Of a stretch of 48,379 bases of DNA, positions 39,310 to 48,379 are shown piece by piece. Where the stretch lies: contig JAFMMM010000007.1 of the NCBI GenBank assembly GCA_017859815.1, positions 1-48,379 of the forward strand. The letters are read 5' to 3'. Position numbers and translations under genes: made by a program. Position 1 is the stretch's first letter, and every line of letters starts with the position of its first letter. The DNA is from Planctomycetota bacterium (GTDB lineage: Bacteria; Planctomycetota; Planctomycetia; Planctomycetales; Planctomycetaceae). The notes under the pieces were generated by a model that was given only the letters and a program-made list of their open reading frames with translations, was not told the DNA's origin and searched no databases.

Positions 39310-40182
39310 TTATAAACAGTCCGCACCGTAGCCGTGCAATCTGCCGGAATCTTCCAACTCGTGAGACAGCTTTTCCAGAAATGCGGCTATCAGAAGCCTC
39401 AATTTGTTCTGAGCTGCCTGCCCGGTTTCGGTCACCTCGGTATGATCCAATGGCGTCTCACCAATTCCTGCCGCAACGTTGGTTACACAGGAGATACCAA
39501 GTACAGCCCCGCCGCGACTACTCACAGCCATAGCCTCGGGAATCGCGCTCATCCCGACGGCATCTGCCCCCAGAAATCGCAGCATTTTCACCTCCGCAGG
39601 TGTTTCATAAGCCGGTCCCGGCATCATCGCATAGGTTCCAGCTGGACAGTCCTTTGCAACTGGCAACGACTGAAATTTTTGCAACAGACGAGGACACCAG
39701 ATCCTGTGGCCATGGACGTGTTGAACGGAGGAATCTGACTGCGTGCCGCAACTGCCATCGCCGGCAACAACCGGGACTCGTATTGAATCCCGGATCAGCA
39801 TCAGATCTCCCGGAGTGAGGTCGCGACGAATCCCGCCCACCGCATTTGTAACCACCAGAACCCTCACTCCCAGCTCTGACATCAGGACCCCCGGAAAAAT
39901 CACGGCTGATTCACCAACACCCTCGTAGAGGTGCACCCGGCCCTGCTGGATAATCACCTTAAGCTGCCCCAGTTGTCCCACAATGAAGCGACCGACATGT
40001 CCGGCAACACCCGGAGTCACCATTCCGGGCAGATCTCGAAAACTGACGACGGCACTTCTTGAATCGAGGAGGTTGTCAGCCGCACCTCCGAGACCGGATC
40101 CAAGGACCAGTCCAACATCAACAGACCAGTCTGCAGGTAATCCACCAAGTTTCCGAAAGTGTTGTGCAGCAACACTAATCAT
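39310..40182 (-). CDS. Purine nucleoside phosphorylase
   Basis: VGLVLGSGLGGAADNL; GHVGRFIVGQLGQLKVIIQQGRVHLYEG; VTNAVGGIRRDLTPGDLMLIRD; GPAYETPAEVKMLRFLGADAVGMSAIPEA. Confidence 0.96.
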   Translation of the reverse strand: MISVAAQHFRKLGGLPADWSVDVGLVLGSGLGGAADNLLDSRSAVVSFRDLPGMVTPGVAGHVGRFIVGQLGQLKVIIQQGRVHLYEGVGESAVIFPGVLMSELGVRVLVVTNAVGGIRRDLTPGDLMLIRDSIRVPVVAGDGSCGTQSDSSVQHVHGHRIWCPRLLQKFQSLPVAKDCPAGTYAMMPGPAYETPAEVKMLRFLGADAVGMSAIPEAMAVSSRGGAVLGISCVTNVAAGIGETPLDHTEVTETGQAAQNKLRLLIAAFLEKLSHELEDSGRLHGYGADCL

Positions 40183-40224
40183 CGGCCTGTTGCTCCCACT
40201 GCCGCAGGACCAACGCAATTTGTT

Positions 40225-41199
40225 TTAAGCTGGAGCATCCTGAACTTTCCAGCCGGCTGCGGCGAAGAGTGGCACATACACCCGGGGTATCCAGAGTCGG
40301 TCTTCCGTCGCCGCAACCTGTGGATAATTCTTTGGGTGCAACAAGACATCACTGTCTGAATTCAGGTCAATCAGAAACCGTGACGGGAAACTTCGTCGTG
40401 CCAGGAAACGCAGTTCAAAGGGCTCCAGCAACAATGGACGCATTCTGTCAAACAACCCCAGATGCTGGCTGCGAGCCTTGCGAACAGCATTCCTCGCCGA
40501 TTCCAGCTCCCGATCGTTCTGCGCCATCTCTTTGGCACCTCCTGGGGGAATGACAGCATCCTCCGGGTTTTCCGGACGGTCCCAGGGATTCACGTTTGGC
40601 CAGATGAAATAGGGGAATGCACGCCCTCTCTCCAGCAGTCGCAGGTTATAAGACGGCGGCCGAGGCGTGGGGACCGTTCGCTCCGGCTGGTTTCTGTTCA
40701 GCATACACAGCAGGCGACCGTAACGATCCATCACCTCAAACCCGAAGTTCATGTAGTAGCCGAACTCGTCCAGGTCCTGCTGCATGACCTGCATGTCACC
40801 TTCAATCAGTCGACGAAAATCAGCTCCCGCCTGTTCCGCGTGATAGTGATGATCCGCTGCAGCGCCGGAACCGGTTGCTGTGCTGACGCGAGCAGCCATC
40901 GCAGCCGGCATCGGCTCCGGAAATTCCCCCCACTTGTCAGCAAGCGGTTCAGAAAGCAATTCCTCCCATTGCGGCGAATCCAGCGAAACGAAACCGCCAC
41001 CGGGAAACTGAAAGCTCACCTCCGGCGTATCAATTCCAAGCAATCGAACTCCCAGATTACCGTTCAATCGCACATTCACGGTATCACCATCGTGAACAGC
41101 ATCCGACGGAGGAACGAGGCCATGCGAACCATCCGGGGGCGCAGCGAAACCGGTGGTACGGTTATTGAATGAGTCTGTACGAATCGCTTTTGCAGGCAT
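40225..41199 (-). CDS. Divergent thermonuclease/SNase-like protein
   Basis: HDGDTVNVRLNGNLGVRLLGIDTPE and later DRYGRLLCMLNR match the SNase catalytic core spacing with a large insertion. Confidence 0.72.
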   Translation of the reverse strand: MPAKAIRTDSFNNRTTGFAAPPDGSHGLVPPSDAVHDGDTVNVRLNGNLGVRLLGIDTPEVSFQFPGGGFVSLDSPQWEELLSEPLADKWGEFPEPMPAAMAARVSTATGSGAAADHHYHAEQAGADFRRLIEGDMQVMQQDLDEFGYYMNFGFEVMDRYGRLLCMLNRNQPERTVPTPRPPSYNLRLLERGRAFPYFIWPNVNPWDRPENPEDAVIPPGGAKEMAQNDRELESARNAVRKARSQHLGLFDRMRPLLLEPFELRFLARRSFPSRFLIDLNSDSDVLLHPKNYPQVAATEDRLWIPRVYVPLFAAAGWKVQDAPA

Positions 41200-41271
41200 G
41201 AAACACCCCCAGTGAATTACTCGGACTGCTGCTGTCGACAAAATCCTTGACCGCGAAGCGGTATCGCCGGA

Positions 41272-42255
41272 CTACCCACACGGAAAATCCACCAGTACTT
41301 TCTGAGCCCCATCCTCGCGATCGCGAAAGACCCGAAATGCGTCATGAATCTCAGCAAGCGGAAATCGATGAGTCAGCAGCACGTCGAAATCAACACGCCC
41401 CTCGTGGATCCATTGCATGGCCAGAGGGAACATTGTCTTGAACGAAGGATGAATACTCGTTGTAACGGTGACGTTCTTCCACATCGCCTCGTGAAGCGCG
41501 ACACCGTCTGATGTGTGCGGGGGAACACCGAACAGCAAAACGATTCCCTCTTTACGAACAAGTCGAACTGCGGCATTGAAGGCCTGCTGAAGATGACCAA
41601 CAGCTTCAATGACGACATCCGGCCTGCCACCTTCAAGAATTCGTTCGACCTCCTCAGCTGCCTGTTCTCCGGTGCTGCAGACAACGTCCGTAGCCCCCAT
41701 TGCATGGCTGAAATTCAGTCGGGACGATATTGGATCAATCCCAATAATCCGACGGGCCCCCAGCGACCTCAGTCCGGCATTAAACATTTGCCCGATTGGC
41801 CCCTGCCCCAGAACCACAACGTCGCGACCGATCATATTCGGAAGACGACTGAGGGCTTTGAGCACAGTTCCGAACGGCTGCGCCAACAGAGCTTTTTCAT
41901 TTGACAGTTCTTCCGGAACAGCAATCAGCTGTTCAGAGGATACAACGAAGCGTTCGTACAGGCCCCGCTGGCCATCAGGAACTGCCACCACCCGTGTACC
42001 GGCCGGCCAGTCGGCCGCGTGACTCTCCACCACCACGCCAGCAATTTCGTGCAGACTCATTCCGGGAGGCTGCGGATAGGGTATTGCGTGTCCCTCAAAT
42101 TCACCGTCATAGAAGGGGAGATCAGAGCCGCACAGACAACCAAGTGACGACTGGAAAAGCACAAGCCCATCGCCTTCAGCACCGGCAGGCAATTTCGGCT
42201 CGGGAACATCAATCAGGTGGATCTCCCGACAAGCCGTGATTTCACCCCCCAACAT
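41272..42255 (-). CDS. Zinc-type alcohol dehydrogenase-like / medium-chain dehydrogenase
   Basis: MSLHEIAGVVVESHAADWPAGTRV; VVVLGQGPIGQMFNAGLRSLGARRIIGID; HRFPLAEIHDAFRVFRDREDGAQKVLVDF. Confidence 0.93.
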   Translation of the reverse strand: MLGGEITACREIHLIDVPEPKLPAGAEGDGLVLFQSSLGCLCGSDLPFYDGEFEGHAIPYPQPPGMSLHEIAGVVVESHAADWPAGTRVVAVPDGQRGLYERFVVSSEQLIAVPEELSNEKALLAQPFGTVLKALSRLPNMIGRDVVVLGQGPIGQMFNAGLRSLGARRIIGIDPISSRLNFSHAMGATDVVCSTGEQAAEEVERILEGGRPDVVIEAVGHLQQAFNAAVRLVRKEGIVLLFGVPPHTSDGVALHEAMWKNVTVTTSIHPSFKTMFPLAMQWIHEGRVDFDVLLTHRFPLAEIHDAFRVFRDREDGAQKVLVDFPCG

Positions 42256-42387
42256 TAGACAGCCTCCGTATTGATGTGCTCGTGCCCGACGAATTCAGAT
42301 GATGCCAACCTCGATAACTGCCCGACCGGCGAGTCTTACTTTTGGATAGTCCATCTGCAAAGTCTACAGAATTCCGGCAAGCTGTAA

Positions 42388-42426
42388 GGCCGTAAAACGG
42401 CCCGAAATACTTTCCCTGACGGGAAA
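42388..42426. promoter_or_regulatory. Pair of perfect short hairpins in divergent intergenic region
   Basis: GGCCGT-AAA-ACGGCC (42388-42402) and TTTCCC-TGAC-GGGAAA (42411-42426). Confidence 0.5.
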
Positions 42427-42616
42427 CTCAACCAAAACTTCCCAGGTCAGACGAATTGCACTTCATGAATGACCGGTTTCGTCCTGCTTCTCCCGAGCCA
42501 ACTTCCCGGATTGTCATCCCCCAATTCGAGCGGAAGTTGACTTTTCGGCAATTCACGCCGATTCAGAATGTGAGAGGGATGCACCGCGTGCGGAGACACC
42601 GGGAAACAGAGATGTC

Positions 42617-45442
42617 ATGGAAGACAGCGTGCCAAACTTCAATCAGGCTTCGCTGATGACGGACTCATCGAGTTATAAGACAGCATGGTACAGCAGGATG
42701 GGCATTCGATCCGTAGCGGTCGCGGCTTTCTTACTTCCACTTGCAGTCTCTTCACTGGTCAAGTTGCGGATGCACAATGATGTCGTGGGGTGGCTGCCCG
42801 ATGACGATCTGCAGGCTGAAATCCTTGCCTGGTACCAGGAGACATTTCCTCAGGACGAGTCCGTGCTGGTGTCATGGGATGACTGCACAGTCACTGATCC
42901 GCGCATCCTCCAGCTAAAACGCAGGCTCACCGGTGTCACGCGAAACGAGGCCCGGGAAGGTGGCTCCCCCTATATTTCCAAGGTAACCACCCCGGCTGAT
43001 GTCCTGCAGAAAATGGCGACAGGGACAGATGATCTGGAGGCTTCACTGCAGCAAACTGTAGGATTGCTGACAGGCAACGGACCACTCTGCGTGGAATTGA
43101 GCGAGACAGGCCGCCGATTCAGCGTCAATCTGACGAGAGCCGCAAAGATTTCCGTCCGCAAACAGTTCGGTGTTGAGCTGCATGAAGTCAACAGCACACT
43201 CGCGGTCCCTTCCGCCGAATTGATTCCTGCGGACGACGCGAAGGCAGTGGGGATTCACGACTCGCTCAAATTCTGGCAGTCTGAACTCCCTCCAGCAGAT
43301 CTGCAGTTCACCTGGGAGGATATGAACCTCAATCAGCGGCAGACCGAGTTGATCATCGAGTGCATTGAGGCAATCTCCCTGGCGGCAGACGAGTCCGGCA
43401 AGCCGGTCGTGCGAACCTGGTTTGTGCCCGGGTCTGTGGCTGCCGTATCTGTCAGCCTGACTCCGCAGGGGATGCTGGAACCTGAGACCGCCGTCGCTGC
43501 GATCCGAGAGGCAGCAGTACAGTGCGGAATTGCTCCGGAAAATCTGAGGCTGGGAGGAAGTACGATCGCGGGTACCTCCGTCAATGCCGCTGTTCGCAGC
43601 GCGTCGTGGAATACCGAGGCACCGGTTTGGAAACTATGGCAACGGTCTCCGATGGCACTGGCAGCGATTGCGGGCTTTGTCTGCAGCTGGCTGACTCTTC
43701 GCAGTCTGAAACTTGCGGTCCTTGTTCAGGGTGTTTCCATTTTTACTGCAGTGCTTGCAACCGCGTTGATCGTCCCAACTGGAGGGACCATGAACATGGT
43801 GCTCATTGTAATGCCAACGCTGCTGCTGGTGATTTCTGTTTCAGGTGCCATCCACCTCTGCAATTACTGGAAGAAGGCTCCCGGGAAAACAGCCGAGGAA
43901 TCAGTGCGGTATGCGATCGCGCAGGCGTGGGTTCCCTGTGTGCTGGCCGCTGGAACCACGGCAATTGGTTTGGCATCTCTGCTCGTGAGTAATCTCGTTC
44001 CCGTGAGGGACTTTGGCATTTACAGTTTTGCAGGATGTTTGATTTCGGTTGCCTGTGTTCTGCTGCTTCTTCCGGCCGCGCTACTCCATTCAAAAGCACC
44101 TGCTTCGAAATCCCACTCGACGGGAGAAGCTGTTTTTCGCAGGCTTGCTCAGTTGGTTACACAGCGTCCGACGTTTCACATCGTCACCAGCCTGGCGGTG
44201 ATCGTTGTCGCGGCCTGGGGGCTGCAGTGGTTCCGTACGGAGACAAAAGCGATCCGCTACTTCCCGGACGATTCAAGAATCGTAGCCGACTACGAATTCC
44301 TTGAGCGGAATCTTGCCGGCATCGTCCCGGTGGATACCATCGTGCGGTTCAGCGCGTCACAGCAGAGCAGTACCAAATTCCCGCAGCGTGCTGCAGCAGT
44401 CGCAAAGCTGCAACAGGCTCTCGAGCAGCACGAGGAAGTCAGTGGATCGCTCTCACTGGCCACTTTCCTGCCTCAAAACATCAGGCAAATGAACCTCATG
44501 CAGCGAAAGATTAAAAATGCTGCAGATAACAACGAGAGCGGCAAGTCAGGGGCAGCATCGCTGCTGACGTATGCGAAGACCGATGTTCGGGTTTCGGGAC
44601 AGAGCGATCAGTTCCTGCAGCGGGAAGGCGATGAAATCTGGCGAATCTCCTGCCAGTCCAGCATTCTTTCCGACTGCGACTATCGCGTGCTGACCACTCA
44701 GCTGAACGAAATTGCCGAAAACTCTTTCCGCGATTTCCCCGATGGCAGTCCGGAAACGCTGGTGACCGGTCTCGTTCCAGTATTCATGCGTACCCAGGAA
44801 GCCTTACTCGAGAGTCTCGTCTCCAGCTTCGGACTGGCAGTGCTGCTTATCGCAGGAGTCATGTCAGTTCTGCTTCGCAGCATCCCGGCGGCTCTGCTGG
44901 CAATGATTCCCAATGTCGCGCCGGTGATTCTGATTTTCGGTTTGCTCTGCTGGGCTGGTGTGCATGTCGACACTGGAACCATGATTACTGCATCCATTGC
45001 CCTGGGCCTCGCCGTTGACGGAACGCTGCACCTGATCAAATGCTTTCGCATGGAACTGATTCGCGGGCTTGACCGGCAGGAGGCAGCAACAGAGGCACTT
45101 GTTCACTGTGGTCCTGCACTGATGCAGACCAGTATCGTTGTCGGCCTCGGAATGTTGACGCTCTCACCGGTTGAACTTCTTCTCATCAGTCGTTTCGGTT
45201 GGGTCATGGCAGCTCTGGTCGCTGCCGCGTTTTGGGGCGACTACATCGTTCTGCCAGCACTACTGGCGGGACCGCTGGGGAAACTTCTGACTGTCTCCAG
45301 CGAAGCCGCTGCGGACGAGCCGCACACAGAACCAAACACTCTGCCGACGCCCACCTCGGTCGCATTAAAGGCTCCTCATTTCCTTGCGGCGAAACATGCT
45401 GACACCCAACTCGTCGATCTCGTTTCTCAGGACGAGAATTAG
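42617..45442 (+). CDS. MMPL/RND-superfamily transporter
   Basis: 941 aa; two halves with TM clusters; VDTGTMITASIALGLAVDGTLHLIKCFR; start could be 42617 or Met at 42656. Confidence 0.93.
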   Translation: MEDSVPNFNQASLMTDSSSYKTAWYSRMGIRSVAVAAFLLPLAVSSLVKLRMHNDVVGWLPDDDLQAEILAWYQETFPQDESVLVSWDDCTVTDPRILQLKRRLTGVTRNEAREGGSPYISKVTTPADVLQKMATGTDDLEASLQQTVGLLTGNGPLCVELSETGRRFSVNLTRAAKISVRKQFGVELHEVNSTLAVPSAELIPADDAKAVGIHDSLKFWQSELPPADLQFTWEDMNLNQRQTELIIECIEAISLAADESGKPVVRTWFVPGSVAAVSVSLTPQGMLEPETAVAAIREAAVQCGIAPENLRLGGSTIAGTSVNAAVRSASWNTEAPVWKLWQRSPMALAAIAGFVCSWLTLRSLKLAVLVQGVSIFTAVLATALIVPTGGTMNMVLIVMPTLLLVISVSGAIHLCNYWKKAPGKTAEESVRYAIAQAWVPCVLAAGTTAIGLASLLVSNLVPVRDFGIYSFAGCLISVACVLLLLPAALLHSKAPASKSHSTGEAVFRRLAQLVTQRPTFHIVTSLAVIVVAAWGLQWFRTETKAIRYFPDDSRIVADYEFLERNLAGIVPVDTIVRFSASQQSSTKFPQRAAAVAKLQQALEQHEEVSGSLSLATFLPQNIRQMNLMQRKIKNAADNNESGKSGAASLLTYAKTDVRVSGQSDQFLQREGDEIWRISCQSSILSDCDYRVLTTQLNEIAENSFRDFPDGSPETLVTGLVPVFMRTQEALLESLVSSFGLAVLLIAGVMSVLLRSIPAALLAMIPNVAPVILIFGLLCWAGVHVDTGTMITASIALGLAVDGTLHLIKCFRMELIRGLDRQEAATEALVHCGPALMQTSIVVGLGMLTLSPVELLLISRFGWVMAALVAAAFWGDYIVLPALLAGPLGKLLTVSSEAAADEPHTEPNTLPTPTSVALKAPHFLAAKHADTQLVDLVSQDEN

Positions 45443-45653
45443 CCGAGCTTCTACTGCATCGGCATAGCCGGAAGCAATACGGCATCTAAACTAGAGACGC
45501 AGTAAGCAGTCATCTGGCAGGCAGCTTACCTTAAAACGCCGGCAGGGGTTTACAGAGTGACCACACCTGCACAATCGGATTTTCCACTGCTGGCTGTGGT
45601 CTACATTCCGCCTTTTCGGGGTCTGACAACAGCGAACCCGCGCAGGAGCATCT

Positions 45654-45980
45654 GTGTCTGAATACGTTGAACCACTTGGTATGCGTGTCCTGATTCGCAA
45701 GGACGAAGCCCGCCAAAAAACACGCGGAGGAATTGTCCTTCCAGATAATTCTGAGATTCCGACCATCACCGGTCGTGTCGTAGAGGTCAGCGTGCAGATT
45801 GACCGCAACGAAGACTTCCCGATCAGAAAGTATGACAAGGTTCTGTTTCATCCCAAGGACGCGATCCCTGTCGATTTCGAGGGCAACAACCTGCTCTTCG
45901 TCGTGCCAATTGAGGACATCGTTGCGGTATTTCGCAGAGAAACAAAACGCCGGTCTGCCGACAAGTCTCAGGACGATTAG
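45654..45980 (+). CDS. groES: GroES-like co-chaperonin
   Basis: GTG start; MRVLIRKDEARQKTRGGIVLPDNSEIPTITGRVVEVS...KYDKVLFHPKDAIPVDFEGNNLLFVVPIEDIVAVF. Confidence 0.82.
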   Translation: MSEYVEPLGMRVLIRKDEARQKTRGGIVLPDNSEIPTITGRVVEVSVQIDRNEDFPIRKYDKVLFHPKDAIPVDFEGNNLLFVVPIEDIVAVFRRETKRRSADKSQDD

Positions 45981-46026
45981 GCCCGACCCGGAAGACACAG
46001 TCGTGTTCGAGGAGGGAGGTTGAAGC

Positions 46027-46341
46027 ATGCTGACCGGATTTCTGCGCAACTACTTACCGCGACACCGCAACAGATTTAATCAGTTGCTGCATCTGGTCGG
46101 GGTTCCGGTAACGTTTGTCGCTCCCCCCATCCTGCTGGCGACGGGCGCCGAATGGCAGTGGCCGCTGGCTTCGTTTCTGTGCGGATATGCACTCCAACTG
46201 GCAGGACACGCAATTGAGGGGAATGACGCAGGCGAGGTTGTGTTTGTCAAAAAAATGCTTCGTATGCCTTATACCGAGTACGGACCTGAGTCCGAATATT
46301 CAAGCTGTGAGGGTCATAACGACGATAAGACAGGCAGTTGA
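46027..46341 (+). CDS. DUF962/Mpo1-like small membrane protein
   Basis: RHRNRFNQLLHLVGVPVTFVAPPILLATGAEWQWPLASFLCGYALQLAGHAIEGND; conserved H..G.P and GH..E.N motifs. Confidence 0.85.
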   Translation: MLTGFLRNYLPRHRNRFNQLLHLVGVPVTFVAPPILLATGAEWQWPLASFLCGYALQLAGHAIEGNDAGEVVFVKKMLRMPYTEYGPESEYSSCEGHNDDKTGS

Positions 46342-46484
46342 CGCTCGCAATCGCTTTGAGTGGCACCGTTTGAGGTGCACCAGACTCGCGGCGGGCATCA
46401 ACACCCTCGCCGCTCCGCCCAGAGTGCTTCCGGAATCACTGGCAAGCGGCAAATCTTGCTGCTTATCACGTGACAGGACACCTC

Positions 46485-48379
46485 ATGCTCCCGCTTTTGG
46501 CTCGAACGATAAGCCACGGCAATGAGCCTCAATCGCCTTTCCAGCCCTGCATCCGTCATGGTTTCTGTCGGTCATTTACGCTTCTGCTGGTTTCAACGGC
46601 GTTGTCTGCTGGCTGCACAGGCCCCTCGCTCACCGTCGAAGACCTGCAATACTGGGATGGGGCAACGAGAACGACCGATCAAAAACGGCATCACACCGCG
46701 ATTGAATACCCGCTGATTGACAATCAGACGACCGAGACCGTTACAAAGAGTCTTGAGCCGAGAAGCATTGCTCGAAGAGTGGAAGACGAAGTGAGGGACT
46801 TGCCCCTGCACGAGGCGATCTTTATTGCCCTGTCACAGAACCGAGTCATCGAAAACAGTGCGCTCGGGGGAATTGGTGCCTCCAGAGTCCTGACGAGCCC
46901 GCAGGCTGTCCCTTCTGTCTACGACTCTGCAATCCAGGAAACTGGGGTTCTGTTCGGAAGACGCGGTCTTGAAGCCGCGCTGAGCGATTTCGACACTCGC
47001 CTCGGAACATCCGTAAACTGGGGCAGCGGCAACACCTCAAGTTTTGAAACAGAACTGCAGAAGTCTCTGGCTTCGGGGGGGGCAATCAGCCTGTTCCACA
47101 GATGGAATCAGCCCGGCTTTGGACAGGACGACTTCATCGGACAACTGGGAGCCCGGCTGCGACAACCACTCATGGCGGGGGCAGGCACAGAATTTACCCG
47201 CATCGCCGGCCCGATCCGCCCAGGCTTTGGTGCTATTGCTGGGGTGAGCCAGGGAGTTGTAATCGCTCGCATCAACCAGGACATCACGCTGGCGGACTTC
47301 GAACTGTCTGTCAGAAACGCTCTGCGAGACATCGAGTACGCCTACTGGGATCTTTATCTGGCTTACAGAGTTTACGACGCTACCGCTGCATCTCACCGCA
47401 GTGCACACCAAACGTGGAAAGAACTGAACACAAAAGTCGAGCTGGGTAGTGGAGACCTTGTTGAGACATTTCAGGCAGAGGATCGCTTTTTCCAGACACG
47501 AGCCCAACTCGAACTCTCTCTGAACTCGCTTTACACTGCTGAAACTGCCCTGCGCCGGCTCATCGGACTCCCGATGAATGACGGCACCGTTCTGCGTCCG
47601 TCGACAGAACCGGAGCGCGGTGAACTTCAGCCGGACTGGAAAACGGCACTCAATGATGGTCTCTCACAACGCGTGGAACTTCGCCGACAGAAGTGGCAGA
47701 TTCGCAGCCTGCAACTGCAACTCAGTGCAGCAAAGAGTCTGATCCGCCCTCAGCTGGATGCTGTCGGATCCTACGCCGCTCTTGGCTCCGGGGACTCACT
47801 GATTTCGCAGTCCTCATCAAGCATGTATGGTGGAATGACCGGTAACAGCGATGACGCATGGACGCTTGGACTGGAGATGTCACTTCCTGTCGGACTTCGG
47901 CAGTCAAGGAGTCAGATGCGGAACTATGAACTGCAGTTGGCAAAGAACAACGCCATTCTTTCCGCTCAGGAACAGAGCATCGCACACGATATTGCTCAGT
48001 CGATGCAGGATCTGTCGGCAGCGTGGGCTGCAGCAAACTCCAATCAAAATCGCATCCAGGCAGCAGAGGGCCGAGTCCAGCAGTTGGCAACTCGTAAATC
48101 TGTCGGGGTTTTGACGTCAGATCTTGTGCTGCGTGCTCAGGCCAGCCTTGCTGATGCAGAAGTTGCCTACTACCAGCAACTGATCAACTACAACAAGTCA
48201 ATTGCAGCCTTTCATCTTGCCACTGGCAACCTGCTGCCGATTTACAACGTCACTCTGGCTGAAGGGGACTGGGACCAGCAGGCGATCGATGGCGCCTTCA
48301 TGCGAGCAGACGCTCGGACACACGCACTTGAGGACCCAAACCTGCATTCAGCGCCGGAAGTTTTCGCAACCCCGAATAA
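46485..48379 (+). CDS. TolC-family outer membrane efflux lipoprotein (3' end truncated by window edge)
   Basis: Manual translation from ATG 46485: MLPLLARTISHGNEPQSPFQPCIRHGFCRSFTLLLVSTALSAGCTGPSLTVEDLQYW...; lipobox LSAGC; open to the last base (frame ends CCG AAT AA, so the terminal taa is out of frame); coding reads through DIEYAYWDLYLAYRVYDATAASHRSAHQTWKELNTKVELGSGDLVETFQAEDRFFQTRAQLELSLNSLYTAETALRRLIGLP. Confidence 0.88.
   Translation, partial: MLPLLARTISHGNEPQSPFQPCIRHGFCRSFTLLLVSTALSAGCTGPSLTVEDLQYWDGATRTTDQKRHHTAIEYPLIDNQTTETVTKSLEPRSIARRVEDEVRDLPLHEAIFIALSQNRVIENSALGGIGASRVLTSPQAVPSVYDSAIQETGVLFGRRGLEAALSDFDTRLGTSVNWGSGNTSSFETELQKSLASGGAISLFHRWNQPGFGQDDFIGQLGARLRQPLMAGAGTEFTRIAGPIRPGFGAIAGVSQGVVIARINQDITLADFELSVRNALRDIEYAYWDLYLAYRVYDATAASHRSAHQTWKELNTKVELGSGDLVETFQAEDRFFQTRAQLELSLNSLYTAETALRRLIGLPMNDGTVLRPSTEPERGELQPDWKTALNDGLSQRVELRRQKWQIRSLQLQLSAAKSLIRPQLDAVGSYAALGSGDSLISQSSSSMYGGMTGNSDDAWTLGLEMSLPVGLRQSRSQMRNYELQLAKNNAILSAQEQSIAHDIAQSMQDLSAAWAAANSNQNRIQAAEGRVQQLATRKSVGVLTSDLVLRAQASLADAEVAYYQQLINYNKSIAAFHLATGNLLPIYNVTLAEGDWDQQAIDGAFMRADARTHALEDPNLHSAPEVFATPN

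Noticed and set aside
40462-41172. 236-aa plus-strand ORF
   Set aside because: Antisense to the SNase-like gene, no recognisable motif
46522-46716. 64-aa ORF MSLNRLSSPAS...
   Set aside because: Out of frame with the TolC-type CDS that covers the same DNA

Overview
The window looks like a bacterial chromosome segment, most likely from a planctomycete. Grounds: DUF1501 and DUF1080 proteins, a MoxR/DUF58/VWA cluster, futalosine-pathway mqnD, tandem clpP, and large lineage-type secreted proteins. I see no phage, transposon, CRISPR array or obvious defence island. Main contents: a membrane/coiled-coil gene trio (32-1817); a TAT-exported DUF1501 protein; ilvN; tRNA-Gly(GCC); tig-clpP-clpP; a serine hydrolase; a B12-binding radical SAM protein; a DUF1080 protein; a LolD-like ABC ATPase; a nuoHJKLMN block lacking nuoI; csrA; a MoxR-DUF58-TM-VWA-VWA-Cys-rich-giant-protein (Bat-like) cluster; mqnD; a DnaJ-family protein; a purine nucleoside phosphorylase; an SNase-like protein; a Zn-dehydrogenase; an MMPL/RND protein; a GroES-like protein; an Mpo1-like protein; and a TolC-family lipoprotein running off the right edge. 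That last CDS is absent from the supplied ORF track. The most interesting leads are the MreC-like coiled-coil trio, the Bat-like cluster with its Cys-rich and 1291-aa partners, and the in-frame His-rich tandem repeat in NuoL. All assignments come from reading motifs by eye; no database search was run.
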